From Yersinia massiliensis CCUG 53443 (lineage in GTDB: Bacteria > Pseudomonadota > Gammaproteobacteria > Enterobacterales > Enterobacteriaceae), in contig NZ_HE997647.1 of NCBI RefSeq assembly GCF_000312485.1, forward strand, positions 124,001-188,000: a stretch of 64,000 bases of DNA, given 5' to 3'. Every line of letters starts with the position of its first letter. Within the stretch, counting starts at the first letter, position 1. Of the stretch, positions 47,767 through 59,681 are shown in pieces. The notes below the pieces were generated by a model, which had not been told where the DNA came from, did no database searches, and saw only the letters and a list, made by a program, of their open reading frames with translations. The position numbers and the translations under genes are program-made.

Positions 47767-48252
47767 TTAAGACAGCTTTTTCAATTCTGCCAGACAGCTA
47801 TCACGCTGACTCATCATGTCACTATTACGGATTGTCGATAAAGTATGCGAGGCGCGTTGCTGGAAACTCGCTTTCGCGGCGCTATCTTTAACATCCGCAG
47901 GGGCAGTACAAATCTCTGATAATTTGAGTGTTTTGCTGTCATTGACCGATTTTAGTACCGCCGCAGGGTTATATATCAGTGCAGAAGAGAGTGCTGATTT
48001 CACGCCTGCGGTGAAACTCGCATTACCTCCATCGGCCAATTTAGGTGCCATGGCAATCCAGTTATCATCACCCAGCTTGATATTGTTCTCTACCGCGGGC
48101 AGTTGCCCCGCTTTTGCCAGTTCAGCCACCACGGCACGGGCTCCACGGGCTTCAATATTATAGCCAACTTCTTGATAATTCAGAGACATTGCCAACGCGC
48201 TGCCACTCATCGCTAACAATCCGCCAGCAATAAAAAGTAAGTGAGATTTCAT
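47767..48252 (-). CDS. Hypothetical secreted protein
   Basis: 161 residues from the ATG at 48252 with AAAGGAT about 10 nt upstream; a longer frame adds 35 residues ahead of a clear signal peptide and is unlikely. Signal peptide MKSHLLFIAGGLLAMSGSA, cut after ALA, leaves about 140 residues, mainly helical, with two Cys (SEICTAPAD and RDSCLAELK) that could form a disulphide. No family is recognised. It lies between sspB and gltD, where E. coli has other genes, on the minus strand. Confidence 0.7.
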   Translation of the reverse strand: MKSHLLFIAGGLLAMSGSALAMSLNYQEVGYNIEARGARAVVAELAKAGQLPAVENNIKLGDDNWIAMAPKLADGGNASFTAGVKSALSSALIYNPAAVLKSVNDSKTLKLSEICTAPADVKDSAAKASFQQRASHTLSTIRNSDMMSQRDSCLAELKKLS

Positions 48253-48432
48253 AACAGATGATCCTTTCTTTAAAACGGGGGCGAAACTATCTAGGTAGGC
48301 CGAGCTGCGTCGACCCAAAAGCAAATATAACTCGGCCTTTACTATAGCGCTTCGCATATAAAATGCTGCAAATAAGGAGAAGAGAGATTGTTACAAAATC
48401 TTGTAAAGATAAGGAAATACGGGGGAATGTAG

Positions 48433-48468
48433 CAAAGAAAAGGGCTAGCAAACCAGTTGCCAGCCCTT
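48433..48468 (-). terminator. Terminator of gltBD
   Basis: On the minus strand AAGGGCTGGCAA pairs with TTTGCTAGCCCTT (one mismatch) around CTGG, followed by TTCTTTGC. Confidence 0.75.
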
Positions 48469-48490
48469 AGATATCGCGGTGTTGTTAGTG

Positions 48491-49918
<1,428 letters not shown>

Positions 49919-52900
49919 TTACTGCGCTTGAACCCGCAGCTCAGCTGCGGAACGGCTACGGTGGCCCAACAGTGCTTTCACATCGCTGGATTTCGGCTTA
50001 ACCAAAGCAAACTTGGTCACCCACTCTGGCCAGTTAGCCAGAATCTCTTCGCCACGGCTAGAACTTGTCAACTGAACATGTTCAGTGATCAGCCCACGCA
50101 GATGTTCTTCATGGATGGCCAATTGATCGACATCCAATACTTCTACCAGCTCAGGGTTAACACGTTTACGGAATTCACCGTCTTCATCGAGAACGTAAGC
50201 GAAACCACCGGTCATACCGGCACCGAAGTTAATCCCAGTGCGGCCCAGTACGCAAACAATCCCACCCGTCATATATTCACAACCGTTATCGCCGATACCT
50301 TCCACCACGGTGATCGCACCGGAGTTACGTACGGCGAAACGCTCACCGGCGCGGCCAGCGGCGAATAATTTTCCGCCTGTGGCGCCATATAAGCAGGTGT
50401 TACCGACTATGCTGGCTTCGTGGCTACGGAAGTTTGAACCGACAGGAGGACGCACTGCAATGCGACCACCAGCCATGCCTTTACCCACATAGTCGTTGGC
50501 ATCGCCCGTTAAGGTCAGCTCAACGCCACCGGCATTCCAAACCCCAAAGCTTTGACCGGCTGTACCGGAGAAGTAAGCTTTGATAGGGTCCGTTGCCAAA
50601 CCTTGATCGCCATGCTGAGTGGCAATCGCACCTGACAATGATGCGCCGACAGAGCGGTCTGTGTTACGGATATCAAAGTAGAACGTTTTGCTTTGTTTTG
50701 CTTCGATATAGGGTTCGGCTTGCGACAGCAACGCTTTGTTCAGTGACCCCTTATCGAACGGTGGGTTACTTTCAGTGCAATGTAGCGCTTTGCCTGGATG
50801 TGGCGTTGCGGTTTTCAGCATTGGCGACAGATCCAGCTTGTTCTGCTTGGCTGAGATACCATCTAGCTCCAGCAACATATCGGTACGGCCAATCAAATCT
50901 ACCAGTTGGCGAACACCTAGCTCAGCCATGATTTCCCGCGTTTCCCGCGCGATAAACTGGAAGTAATTCACTACACGCTCAGGCAAACCGTGGTAGTGAT
51001 CGCGACGCAGTTTTTCATCCTGAGTAGCAACACCCGTTGCACAGTTATTCAGGTGACAAATACGCAGGTATTTACAACCTAACGCGACCATTGGCCCAGT
51101 GCCGAAACCAAAACTTTCAGCCCCTAAAATCGCGGCCTTAACGATATCAACGCCGGTTTTCAGGCCGCCATCCACTTGCAGACGAATTTTATGGCGCAAG
51201 CCGTTGGCAACCAGTGCTTGCTGTGTTTCCACCAGCCCGAGCTCCCACGGACAACCGGCATATTTGACCGACGACAGTGGACTCGCACCTGTACCGCCAT
51301 CGTAGCCAGCAATGGTAATCAGGTCGGCATAGGCTTTTGCCACACCGGTCGCGATGGTGCCGACGCCCGGTTCAGAAACCAGTTTCACCGAAATCATGGC
51401 TTTCGGATTGACCTGTTTCAAGTCGAAAATTAGCTGAGCCAAATCCTCGATTGAGTAAATATCATGATGCGGAGGCGGGGAGATCAATGTCACACCCGGA
51501 ACGGAATAACGCAGTTTGGCGATATACGGGGTGACTTTATCACCCGGTAATTGACCACCTTCACCCGGTTTCGCGCCTTGAGCCACTTTGATCTGAATAA
51601 CATCAGCATTCACCAGATACGCTGGTGTAACACCAAAACGACCTGAAGCCACCTGCTTAATACGAGAAACCTTATTGGTGCCGTAACGAGCAGGATCTTC
51701 CCCCCCTTCACCGGAGTTTGAGAATCCACCGAGGCTATTCATGGCGATAGCGAGTGATTCGTGAGCTTCCGGGCTGAGTGCGCCGATAGACATGGCGGCA
51801 GTATCAAAGCGCGTAAACAATGATTCAGCAGGCTCAACCTGATCAACAGGGATCGGCGTGCCTTGCGGTTTAATCGCCAACAGATCGCGCAGCGTCGCAA
51901 CAGGCCGCTCATTGACCAACTTGGCGTAAGCCTGATAATCGCTGAATTCACCGCTGTGAACCGCAGTCTGTAGGGTGCTGACCACATCTGGGTTATACGC
52001 ATGGTATTCGCCGTTGTGGACAAATTTCAGTAAACCGCCCTGATCCAATGGTTTACGTTTCAGCCAAGCGCGTTTGGACAGATTCTGCAAATCCTGCTGG
52101 AAATCGCTGAAACTGGCCCCGCCAATACGGCTTACGACGCCTTGGAAGCAGAGATTAGTCAGGTCACGATGCAGGCCCACAGCTTCAAACAACTTGGCAC
52201 AGCGGTAGGAGGCGATGGTCGAGATGCCCATTTTGGACATGATTTTGTACAGGCCCTTGTTGATCCCGTTACGATAGTTAAGCATCACATCGCGATACTT
52301 TTTATCAATAGCTTGGGTATCAACCAATTTAGCCAATGATTCATATGCTAAATAAGGGTAAATCGCAGTCGCACCAAAACCGAGCAGCACAGCGAAATGA
52401 TGTGGATCACGTGCGCTGGCGGTTTCAACAATAATGTTTGCGTCGCAGCGCAGGTTTTTTTCCACCAGACGTGTCTGAACCGCACCCACCGCCATTGGCG
52501 CTGGAACCGGCAGACGATTCGGTGCAATGGCGCGATCTGACAGCACCAACATGACGGCACCATCTCGGACTTTACGCTCTGCTTCTTCGCACAACGCGAG
52601 CACTGCTTGTTCTAAATCCGTTTCAGCCGGATCAAAGGTCAGATCCAACCGATCAGCGCGGTAATGTTCCCCTTCCAACGTGGTGAGCTGTTGGAAATCG
52701 GAGAACAATAAGATTGGCGATTTAAAGCTCAGACGGTGCGCCTGACCTTCGGCTTCGCTGAACACATTCATTTCACGGCCAATACTGGTTGCCAGTGACA
52801 TGACGTGCGCTTCACGCAACGGATCGATCGGCGGGTTGGTGACCTGCGCGAACTGCTGGCGGAAATAATCGTAAATAATGCGCGGGCCGCTGGAGAGCAC

Positions 52901-54379
52901 AGCAAATGGCGTATCATCTCCCATCGAACCTGTGGCTTCTTGACCAATTTCACCTAACACGCGGATGACTTGATCCAACTCTTCATTACTGTAACCAAAC
53001 TGCTTCTGGTAGGTTTCCAGCGTCGAATCGTCTAACTGACGGCTACCCACCTGATCTTCTGGTAAATCCTCGAACGGCACCAAGCGTTTAACGTTCTTCT
53101 CCATCCACTCTTTATAGGGGTGGCGGCTTTTTAGATCGTTATCGGTTTCGGCGGAGTGCAGGATCTTACCGCTACGGGTATCGATCACCATCAGTTCACC
53201 GGGGCCGACGCGGCCTTTTTCAATCACTTCATCGGGCTGGTAATCCCAGATACCGACTTCAGAGGCGCAGGTGATCAGTTTATCTTTGGTGATAACGTAG
53301 CGCGCAGGGCGCAAGCCATTACGGTCAAGGTTACAGGCCGCATAACGGCCATCTGACATCACGATGCCAGCCGGACCATCCCATGGCTCCATATGCATGG
53401 AGTTGAAGTCAAAGAAGGCGCGCAGATCGGTGTCCATATCGGGGTTGTTTTGCCAGGCTGGTGGCACTAACAAACGCATGGCACGAATCAAATCCATACC
53501 GCCACTGAGGAACAGTTCCAGCATGTTATCCAGCGAACTGGAGTCTGAACCGGTTTCATTGACGAAAGGCGCGGCATCCTGCAAATCAGGGATTAATGGC
53601 GTTTTGAATTTGTAAGCACGTGCACGCGCCCATTGACGGTTACCGGCGATGGTATTGATTTCGCCGTTATGGGCCAAATAGCGGAATGGCTGAGCCAAAG
53701 GCCAGCGCGGCACGGTGTTGGTTGAAAAGCGTTGATGGAATAAACAAATAGCCGATTCAAGGCGCAGGTCAGCCAAATCAAGATAAAAGCGTGGTAGATC
53801 CGCAGGCATGCATAGGCCTTTATAGATCGTCACCAGGTTAGAGAAACTACAAACGTAGAAATCTTTATCACCTGAAATACGCTTTTCGATACGGCGACGC
53901 GCCACAAATAGGCGGCGTTCCATATCACGTGGACGCCAACCAGCAGGGGCGTTCACAAAAATTTGTTCGATCCGAGGCAGGGAGGAGAGAGCAATTTCAC
54001 CGAGAACATCCGGATTGGTCGGCACTTCGCGCCAGCCGATAATCGACAGCGTTTCGTTTTGCAATTCTTCTTCAACAATGCGGCGGCTTGCCTTGGCGAG
54101 TTCTTCATCCTGACTGAGAAACATCATGCCGACGGCATAGTTTTTGGCCAAACGCCATCCGCGTTCTTCAGCGACCATCCGGAAAAAGCGATCCGGTTTT
54201 TGTAAAAGCAGACCACAACCGTCGCCGGTCTTGCCATCAGCAAGAATCGCTCCACGGTGTTGCATGCGAGCCAGTGCGTGTATAGCGGTACGCACGACCT
54301 TATGGCTAGGTTCGCCTTCTATGTGGGCGATTAGGCCGAAACCACAGTTGTCCCTCTCTTGGGATTTATCGTACAACAT
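49919..54379 (-). CDS. gltB: Glutamate synthase large subunit
   Basis: 1486 residues from the ATG at 54379 (GGGAGG 9 nt upstream), the E. coli length; a longer frame adds 50 unrelated residues. An 11-residue propeptide (MLYDKSQERDN) precedes the catalytic Cys of the Ntn glutaminase domain (CGFGLIAHIEGEP). FMN synthase domain near residues 800-1200 (ISVKLVSEPGVGTIATGVAK; DGGTGASPLSS) and a C-terminal beta-helix with Gly repeats. It makes two glutamates from glutamine and 2-oxoglutarate. Confidence 0.97.
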   Translation of the reverse strand: MLYDKSQERDNCGFGLIAHIEGEPSHKVVRTAIHALARMQHRGAILADGKTGDGCGLLLQKPDRFFRMVAEERGWRLAKNYAVGMMFLSQDEELAKASRRIVEEELQNETLSIIGWREVPTNPDVLGEIALSSLPRIEQIFVNAPAGWRPRDMERRLFVARRRIEKRISGDKDFYVCSFSNLVTIYKGLCMPADLPRFYLDLADLRLESAICLFHQRFSTNTVPRWPLAQPFRYLAHNGEINTIAGNRQWARARAYKFKTPLIPDLQDAAPFVNETGSDSSSLDNMLELFLSGGMDLIRAMRLLVPPAWQNNPDMDTDLRAFFDFNSMHMEPWDGPAGIVMSDGRYAACNLDRNGLRPARYVITKDKLITCASEVGIWDYQPDEVIEKGRVGPGELMVIDTRSGKILHSAETDNDLKSRHPYKEWMEKNVKRLVPFEDLPEDQVGSRQLDDSTLETYQKQFGYSNEELDQVIRVLGEIGQEATGSMGDDTPFAVLSSGPRIIYDYFRQQFAQVTNPPIDPLREAHVMSLATSIGREMNVFSEAEGQAHRLSFKSPILLFSDFQQLTTLEGEHYRADRLDLTFDPAETDLEQAVLALCEEAERKVRDGAVMLVLSDRAIAPNRLPVPAPMAVGAVQTRLVEKNLRCDANIIVETASARDPHHFAVLLGFGATAIYPYLAYESLAKLVDTQAIDKKYRDVMLNYRNGINKGLYKIMSKMGISTIASYRCAKLFEAVGLHRDLTNLCFQGVVSRIGGASFSDFQQDLQNLSKRAWLKRKPLDQGGLLKFVHNGEYHAYNPDVVSTLQTAVHSGEFSDYQAYAKLVNERPVATLRDLLAIKPQGTPIPVDQVEPAESLFTRFDTAAMSIGALSPEAHESLAIAMNSLGGFSNSGEGGEDPARYGTNKVSRIKQVASGRFGVTPAYLVNADVIQIKVAQGAKPGEGGQLPGDKVTPYIAKLRYSVPGVTLISPPPHHDIYSIEDLAQLIFDLKQVNPKAMISVKLVSEPGVGTIATGVAKAYADLITIAGYDGGTGASPLSSVKYAGCPWELGLVETQQALVANGLRHKIRLQVDGGLKTGVDIVKAAILGAESFGFGTGPMVALGCKYLRICHLNNCATGVATQDEKLRRDHYHGLPERVVNYFQFIARETREIMAELGVRQLVDLIGRTDMLLELDGISAKQNKLDLSPMLKTATPHPGKALHCTESNPPFDKGSLNKALLSQAEPYIEAKQSKTFYFDIRNTDRSVGASLSGAIATQHGDQGLATDPIKAYFSGTAGQSFGVWNAGGVELTLTGDANDYVGKGMAGGRIAVRPPVGSNFRSHEASIVGNTCLYGATGGKLFAAGRAGERFAVRNSGAITVVEGIGDNGCEYMTGGIVCVLGRTGINFGAGMTGGFAYVLDEDGEFRKRVNPELVEVLDVDQLAIHEEHLRGLITEHVQLTSSSRGEEILANWPEWVTKFALVKPKSSDVKALLGHRSRSAAELRVQAQ

Positions 54380-55076
54380 ATCAGTGAACCTCCCCAGGCT
54401 CTGAGAGACTCTCACAAACCGACTCCAGAAGGACATTTTGGTCGTGGGCGGTAGGGGCTGACAGGCGCGTATTTCGCGGCAAATCTGCTTTTCCGCCCTC
54501 CGCCAATGGCCTCTTGTGACGGTTCTCACAAGTGGTAAAAGACTTGTCTTAAGAGGGAGTCTTAAATTACTGCATAATTATGACTAGACGTTTGCCCGTC
54601 TAGAAAGCTTCCAGCGGACCTCCAACTTAGCGAGAAAGAATACTCAGGTCAAATATAGGCTTAAGATATATCTTTAAGGTGTAAAAGGGATTTATCATTA
54701 TGAAAAATATGATTTTATTGGTGTTTTTTGCCTTCGAGATGCCACATGTGGTGGATGCGAAATTGTGAGCTGTCTCACTATAGTGCAATCGACAAATCTC
54801 TGCACCATGCTAGTGCTGGCGGGGATGCTGGAGTTATATGCTGCTGATGTTATATTTATTGGCGTTTAACACTGTTTTTCACTGAATTGTAATAGAAGCG
54901 CTAATAGGTTTGCGGAAATAAGAAAATTTAATCATCGGTCAAGTGATTTTATTTGCATTTATAATGAATGGTTATGCGAAGTTGCACCCAAGGGCTTGGG
55001 AGTTGATCTCTGTCATCGCACGCAACATCGTTGGCGGGTAACCTTGGGCTCTTTTCAGACAGGCAGTGCCAAGATT
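54380..55076. other. gltB-yhcC divergent control region
   Basis: About 700 bp, AT-rich from 54540 to 54970. An inverted repeat CTAGACG/CGTCTAG (54584-54603) lies upstream of gltB. A 22-residue plus-strand frame (54700-54768; MKNMILLVFFAFEMPHVVDA and two more residues) has AAGGGA about 10 nt upstream, but nothing else supports it as a gene. E. coli gltB has a long Lrp/IHF-controlled upstream region, so a complex promoter is expected. No confident site is named. Confidence 0.4.
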
Positions 55077-55979
55077 ATGCAGTTGCAGCAATTAGTCAAT
55101 ATGTTTGGTGCGGATTTACAGCGCCGCTATGGTGAAAAAGTGCATAAACTCACGTTACATGGCGGGTTTAGCTGCCCTAATCGTGATGGAACCCTTGGGC
55201 GTGGGGGTTGCACCTTTTGTCAGGTTGCCTCATTTTCAGATGAGCAAATGCAGCAACAAAGTATTGCCGAGCAGTTAGCGGCACAAGCGAAAAAAACCAA
55301 TCGGGCAAAACGTTACCTCGCTTACTTTCAGGCTTATACCAGTACTTATGCAGAGGTGAATGCGTTAGCCGCCATGTATGAGCAAGCCTTGGCTGAAGCT
55401 GACATTGTCGGTTTATGTGTGGGAACGCGGCCCGATTGCGTACCGGATGCCGTGCTGGATTTGCTCAGTGGCTATCATCAGCAGGGCTATGAGGTTTGGC
55501 TTGAACTAGGGTTACAAACTGCAAACGATAAAACCCTTAAACGCATTAATCGTGGCCATGATTTTGCCTGTTATCAGCAAACCGCACGCCGAGCACGTGC
55601 CCGTGGCTTGAAAATCTGTTGTCATTTGATAGTAGGCCTGCCCGGTGAGGATCAGGCGCAAGGGATGGAAACACTGGAAAAAGTGGTGGCAACAGGGGTA
55701 GATGGATTGAAATTACACCCACTGCATATTGTCGAGGGCAGTACCATGGCGAAAGCTTGGCGGGCAGGGCGCTTGCCAGAGCTGGCGCTAGAGGAATACG
55801 TACAGACCGCCGGTGAAATGATTCGCCACACGCCAGCCGACATTGTTTATCACCGAATTTCCGCCAGTGCCCGTAGACCCACGCTGTTAGCCCCATTATG
55901 GTGCGCAAATCGCTGGGTCGGCATGAATGAGTTGAATCAGTATATGTTGGCTTATGGCGGGCAAGCATCAGCACTGTAA
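55077..55979 (+). CDS. yhcC: Radical SAM protein YhcC
   Basis: 300 residues from the ATG at 55077 (MQLQQLVNMFGADLQRRYGE), as in E. coli (309), ending ten residues earlier. Iron-sulfur Cys motif FSCPNRDGTLGRGGCTFCQV with the family's wide first spacing (TIGR01212 group). Followed by LGLQTANDKTLKRINRGHDF and LIVGLPGEDQ. Substrate unknown to me. Divergent from gltB, as in E. coli. Confidence 0.92.
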   Translation: MQLQQLVNMFGADLQRRYGEKVHKLTLHGGFSCPNRDGTLGRGGCTFCQVASFSDEQMQQQSIAEQLAAQAKKTNRAKRYLAYFQAYTSTYAEVNALAAMYEQALAEADIVGLCVGTRPDCVPDAVLDLLSGYHQQGYEVWLELGLQTANDKTLKRINRGHDFACYQQTARRARARGLKICCHLIVGLPGEDQAQGMETLEKVVATGVDGLKLHPLHIVEGSTMAKAWRAGRLPELALEEYVQTAGEMIRHTPADIVYHRISASARRPTLLAPLWCANRWVGMNELNQYMLAYGGQASAL

Positions 55980-56099
55980 ACGGCGACGAAACGGCAAAAA
56001 TCAGCTCATTTCTTCCTATCTCACTGGGATTTGCAGTCTTTTCCACACTTCTGAGGAAGCTGTCTTATCTATTGCCAATTTTACGGTATGATTTATTTT

Positions 56100-56256
56100 C
56101 CCTTCGTTCTTGAAGCCACAGGGGCGTTAGCGGCACTCACACACCCGAATCACTTACTCAGGTAAGCTCATCGGGATGTGTTCGTTTGCTGCCTACCTGT
56201 GACGTCAATGACTTTGGGGAACCCCTTCGTTCTTGAAGCCACAGGGGCGTTAGCGG
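56100..56256 (+). repeat. Palindromic intergenic repeat with a 34-bp direct duplication
   Basis: The same 34 bp (begins CCCTTCGTTCTTGAAGCCAC, ends GGGGCGTTAGCGG) occur at 56100-56133 and 56223-56256. Between them is a GAATCACTTACTCAGGTAAG palindrome, then a GTTCGTTTGCTGCC arm. The style matches short palindromic intergenic repeats of Yersinia and relatives. It lies 70 bp before arcB. Confidence 0.75.
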
Positions 56257-56328
56257 TACTCGCAAAATCGGTTCGCTTGCAACGCTAATAGAATATGGCG
56301 AGACCCAGAAACACTGACCGAGGTTGTT

Positions 56329-58665
56329 ATGAAGCAAATCAGGGTATTGGCCCAATATTATGTTGATTTAATGGTGAAGTTGGGGCTGATTCGCTTCTCG
56401 CTGCTATTAGCATCGGTGCTGGTCCTGCTCGCCATGGTGGTACAAATGGCAGTGACCTTTGCGCTGAGAGGGTCGGTGGAAACCCTCGATCTGGTGCGAT
56501 CCATCTTCTTTGGCTTACTGATAACACCTTGGGCGGTGTACTTTCTGTCAGTGGTCGTCGAGCAATTGGAAGAGTCGCGTCAACGATTATCGCGCTTGGT
56601 GGATAAGCTCGAAGTGATGCGCTACCGCGATTTAGAACTGAACAAACAGTTGACCGAAAATATTGCTCAGCTCAATCAGGAAATTGTCGAACGCGAAAAA
56701 GCGGAAAAGGCCCATTTACAGGTGGTTGATAAGCTCAAAGAAGAGATGGGCCACCGTGAACAAGCTCAGGTTGAACTTGGGCAGCAGTCCGCTTTACTAC
56801 GCTCATTCCTTGATGCTTCCCCAGACTTGGTTTATTACCGAAATGAAGACAATGAGTTCTCCGGCTGCAATCGGGCGATGGAGCTGTTGACGGGCAAAAG
56901 TGAGAAACAATTGGTCGGGCTGACGCCAAAAGATGTCTATGCACCTGACATTGCGGAAAAAGTCATGGAAACCGATGAAAAAGTCTTCCGTCACAACGTT
57001 TCTCTCACCTATGAGCAGTGGTTAGTCTATCCCGATGGACGGAAAGCCTGTTTTGAGCTGCGCAAAGTGCCGTTTTACGATCGTGTTGGCAAACGTCATG
57101 GCCTAATGGGCTTTGGTCGCGATATTACGGAGCGTAAGCGCTATCAGGATGCGTTAGAGAACGCCAGCAGAGACAAGACCACGTTTATCTCAACCATTAG
57201 CCATGAGCTGCGTACGCCGCTTAATGGCATTGTGGGCCTAAGCCGCATCTTGCTCGATACCGAATTAGATAGCGAGCAACTGAAATACCTGAAAACCATT
57301 CACGTGAGTGCCATCACTCTCGGTAATATTTTTAATGATATCATTGAGATGGATAAACTCGAGCGCCGCAAAGTTCAACTGGATAATCAGCCCATTGATT
57401 TTACCGGTTTTATGGCGGATCTGGAGAACCTCACCGGTTTGCTGGTACAGCCAAAAGGGCTGAAGTTTACGATGGAGCCGCAATTGCCGCTGCCAGAGAA
57501 GATCATCACTGATGGCACGCGATTACGTCAAATTCTGTGGAATCTTATCGGTAATGCGGTGAAATTTACCCAGCAAGGTGAAATTGTGGTGCGGGTACGG
57601 CGTGAGGGAAATGACCAACTGACGTTTGAAGTGGAAGACTCCGGTATGGGGATCCCTGAAGACGAACAGGATAAAATTTTTGCCATGTATTATCAGGTGA
57701 AAGACAGCAATGGTGGTCGTCCAGCAACAGGTACAGGTATTGGTTTGGCTGTGTCTAAGCGACTGGCGCAGAGCATGGGAGGCGATATCACGGTCAAAAG
57801 TGCCAAAGGGTCGGGCTCATGCTTTACCCTGACTATTAAAGCGCCGGTTGTCCAGCAAACCACCCATGCACCAACAGCCGATGACATGCCATTGCCTGCA
57901 CTTCATGTCTTGCTGGTGGAAGATATCGAGCTGAACGTCATTGTCGCACGTTCGGTATTGGAAAAACTCGGCAATAGCGTTGAGGTCGCGATGAACGGCC
58001 ACGATGCGTTGGCCATGTTCCAGCCAGATAATTTTGATTTGGTGCTGCTAGATATTCAGTTACCGGATATGAGTGGGTTAGATATTGCCCGACAAATTCG
58101 TTCGCAATTTGACTCACAGTCACTGCCGCCACTGGTGGCATTGACCGCCAACGTCCTCAAAGACAAAAAAGAGTATTTAGACGCCGGAATGGATGACGTG
58201 CTGAGTAAGCCATTGTCGGTGCCTGCACTCACGGCCATGATTAAGCAATTTTGGGATCATAAGCCTTCTTCTTCAGCCAAAAAACAGGAACATAAATTGA
58301 TGCAAACCCATGAATCGTTACTTGATACTGCGATGTTGGAACAATACATCGATTTGGTCGGTCCACAATTGATTCATCAAAGTTTGGAAATGTTTGAACA
58401 AATGATGCCGGGATATTTAGCGGTGTTAGATTCCAACATGACTGCGCGGGATCAGAAGGGGATTACCGAAGAAGCGCATAAAATCAAAGGGGCCGCCGGT
58501 TCTGTTGGCCTACGTCATATCCAACAATTAGCGCAACAGATTCAAACCCCAACACTGCCAGCATGGTGGGATAATGTGCAAGATTGGGTTGATGAATTAA
58601 AATCAGAATGGCGCAATGATGTGCAGGTATTACGTGAATGGGCAGCGGAAGCTGAAAAAAAATAA
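56329..58665 (+). CDS. arcB: Aerobic respiration control sensor kinase ArcB
   Basis: 778 residues, equal to E. coli. Two membrane helices (about 20-80), a coiled coil, a PAS domain, a kinase domain with the phospho-His in ISHELRTPLNGIVGLS near 292, N and G boxes (LWNLIGNAVKFTQQGEIVVR; TGTGIGLAVSKRLAQ), a receiver domain with Asp in DLVLLDIQLPDMSG near 576, and an Hpt domain with His in EEAHKIKGAAGSVG near 717. It senses quinone redox state and phosphorylates ArcA. It is single-gene, behind a repeat-rich gap. Confidence 0.97.
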   Translation: MKQIRVLAQYYVDLMVKLGLIRFSLLLASVLVLLAMVVQMAVTFALRGSVETLDLVRSIFFGLLITPWAVYFLSVVVEQLEESRQRLSRLVDKLEVMRYRDLELNKQLTENIAQLNQEIVEREKAEKAHLQVVDKLKEEMGHREQAQVELGQQSALLRSFLDASPDLVYYRNEDNEFSGCNRAMELLTGKSEKQLVGLTPKDVYAPDIAEKVMETDEKVFRHNVSLTYEQWLVYPDGRKACFELRKVPFYDRVGKRHGLMGFGRDITERKRYQDALENASRDKTTFISTISHELRTPLNGIVGLSRILLDTELDSEQLKYLKTIHVSAITLGNIFNDIIEMDKLERRKVQLDNQPIDFTGFMADLENLTGLLVQPKGLKFTMEPQLPLPEKIITDGTRLRQILWNLIGNAVKFTQQGEIVVRVRREGNDQLTFEVEDSGMGIPEDEQDKIFAMYYQVKDSNGGRPATGTGIGLAVSKRLAQSMGGDITVKSAKGSGSCFTLTIKAPVVQQTTHAPTADDMPLPALHVLLVEDIELNVIVARSVLEKLGNSVEVAMNGHDALAMFQPDNFDLVLLDIQLPDMSGLDIARQIRSQFDSQSLPPLVALTANVLKDKKEYLDAGMDDVLSKPLSVPALTAMIKQFWDHKPSSSAKKQEHKLMQTHESLLDTAMLEQYIDLVGPQLIHQSLEMFEQMMPGYLAVLDSNMTARDQKGITEEAHKIKGAAGSVGLRHIQQLAQQIQTPTLPAWWDNVQDWVDELKSEWRNDVQVLREWAAEAEKK

Positions 58666-58717
58666 CCTCGACCGAGGCCGGGGTGCGCGAATTCTGCGCC
58701 AACACCAGGGAAATCGT

Positions 58718-58858
58718 TAACCTGCGATACCCGTCATAGTGCAAGTTGCACATCCGTTGGCGACTTCGTTCACCCCAGTTGACTGACTGATGTCAGCATT
58801 TGGGATTCGCTCAGTGGCCATCTTCTTGCAACTCGAATTATTCAGAGCCTAATAGTTC
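58718..58858 (+). repeat. Palindromic intergenic repeat, degenerate copy
   Basis: GATACCCGTCATAGTGCAAG near 58718 can pair in part with CTTGCAACTCGAATTATTCA near 58825. The core carries GTTGACTGACTGATGTCAGC and GGGATTCGCTCAGTGGCC. This form (a CAAGTTGCA arm facing a TTGCAACTCGAATTATT arm) is common between genes in Yersinia and relatives from my knowledge. The rest of the 360-bp gap to elbB has no gene. Confidence 0.6.
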
Positions 58859-59027
58859 GATTTCGAATGGATTCGCAGGTTGTAAGGATTCTTCCATACA
58901 TCATACAAGCAACAACATAGCAAATGTAAGCGCTCTTGTTACAAGATTCATTAAAATTTGTGATAGAGATTCGTCTTTGTGACTAGAACGGGTTAAGCGA
59001 TTGACAGCATAAAAAAAGGAGAGGTTG

Positions 59028-59681
59028 ATGAAAACAGTTGGAGTTGTCCTAAGTGGATGTGGCGTTTTCGATGGCGCGGAAATTCATGAGTCTGTTCTAA
59101 CCCTGTTAGCGCTGGATCGCGCTGGCGCACGCGTGTTGTGCTTCGCCCCTGATAAACCACAACTGCATGTTATTAATCATGTTACTGGTGAGGAAGTCGC
59201 TGAGCAGCGCAATGTCTTGGTGGAATCTGCGCGTATCGCTCGGGGGCAAGTTGCGCCACTCTCCTCTGCTGATTCTACGCAACTAGACGCCTTAATTGTT
59301 CCCGGTGGTTTTGGGGCTGCGAAGAACCTCAGCGATTTCGCGATTAAAGGTTCTGAATGTGCCATCGATCCGGATTTAGCTAAATTAGTTCAATCAATGC
59401 ATAAGTCAGGTAAACCAATTGGATTTATGTGTATTTCACCTGTGATGCTGCCAAAACTGTTGGGTAAACCTATCCGTCTGACGATTGGTAACGATCCCGA
59501 TACTATTGATGCCATTGAGATTATGGGTGGAGAGCATGTCGTTTGCCCGGTTGAGGATGTGGTGATTGATATCGATAACAAAGTGGTGACTACGCCTGCT
59601 TATATGTTAGCCGAGTCAATTTCTGACGCTGCAAAAGGGATTGATAAATTGGTGACAAAGGTGCTGGATTTAACCGAATGA
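59028..59681 (+). CDS. elbB: Glyoxalase ElbB, DJ-1/PfpI family
   Basis: 217 residues from the ATG at 59028 with AAGGAGAGG 3-7 nt upstream. DJ-1 fold: [20 protein letters not shown], then [18 protein letters not shown] with the nucleophile Cys. E. coli ElbB has weak glyoxalase activity, and its true role is unclear. It overlaps mtgA by 4 nt, as in E. coli. Confidence 0.95.
   Translation: MKTVGVVLSGCGVFDGAEIHESVLTLLALDRAGARVLCFAPDKPQLHVINHVTGEEVAEQRNVLVESARIARGQVAPLSSADSTQLDALIVPGGFGAAKNLSDFAIKGSECAIDPDLAKLVQSMHKSGKPIGFMCISPVMLPKLLGKPIRLTIGNDPDTIDAIEIMGGEHVVCPVEDVVIDIDNKVVTTPAYMLAESISDAAKGIDKLVTKVLDLTE

Noticed and set aside
54380-54529. 50-residue N-terminal extension of GltB
   Set aside because: The ATG at 54379 has a strong ribosome site and gives the family propeptide and length; the extension has no similarity.
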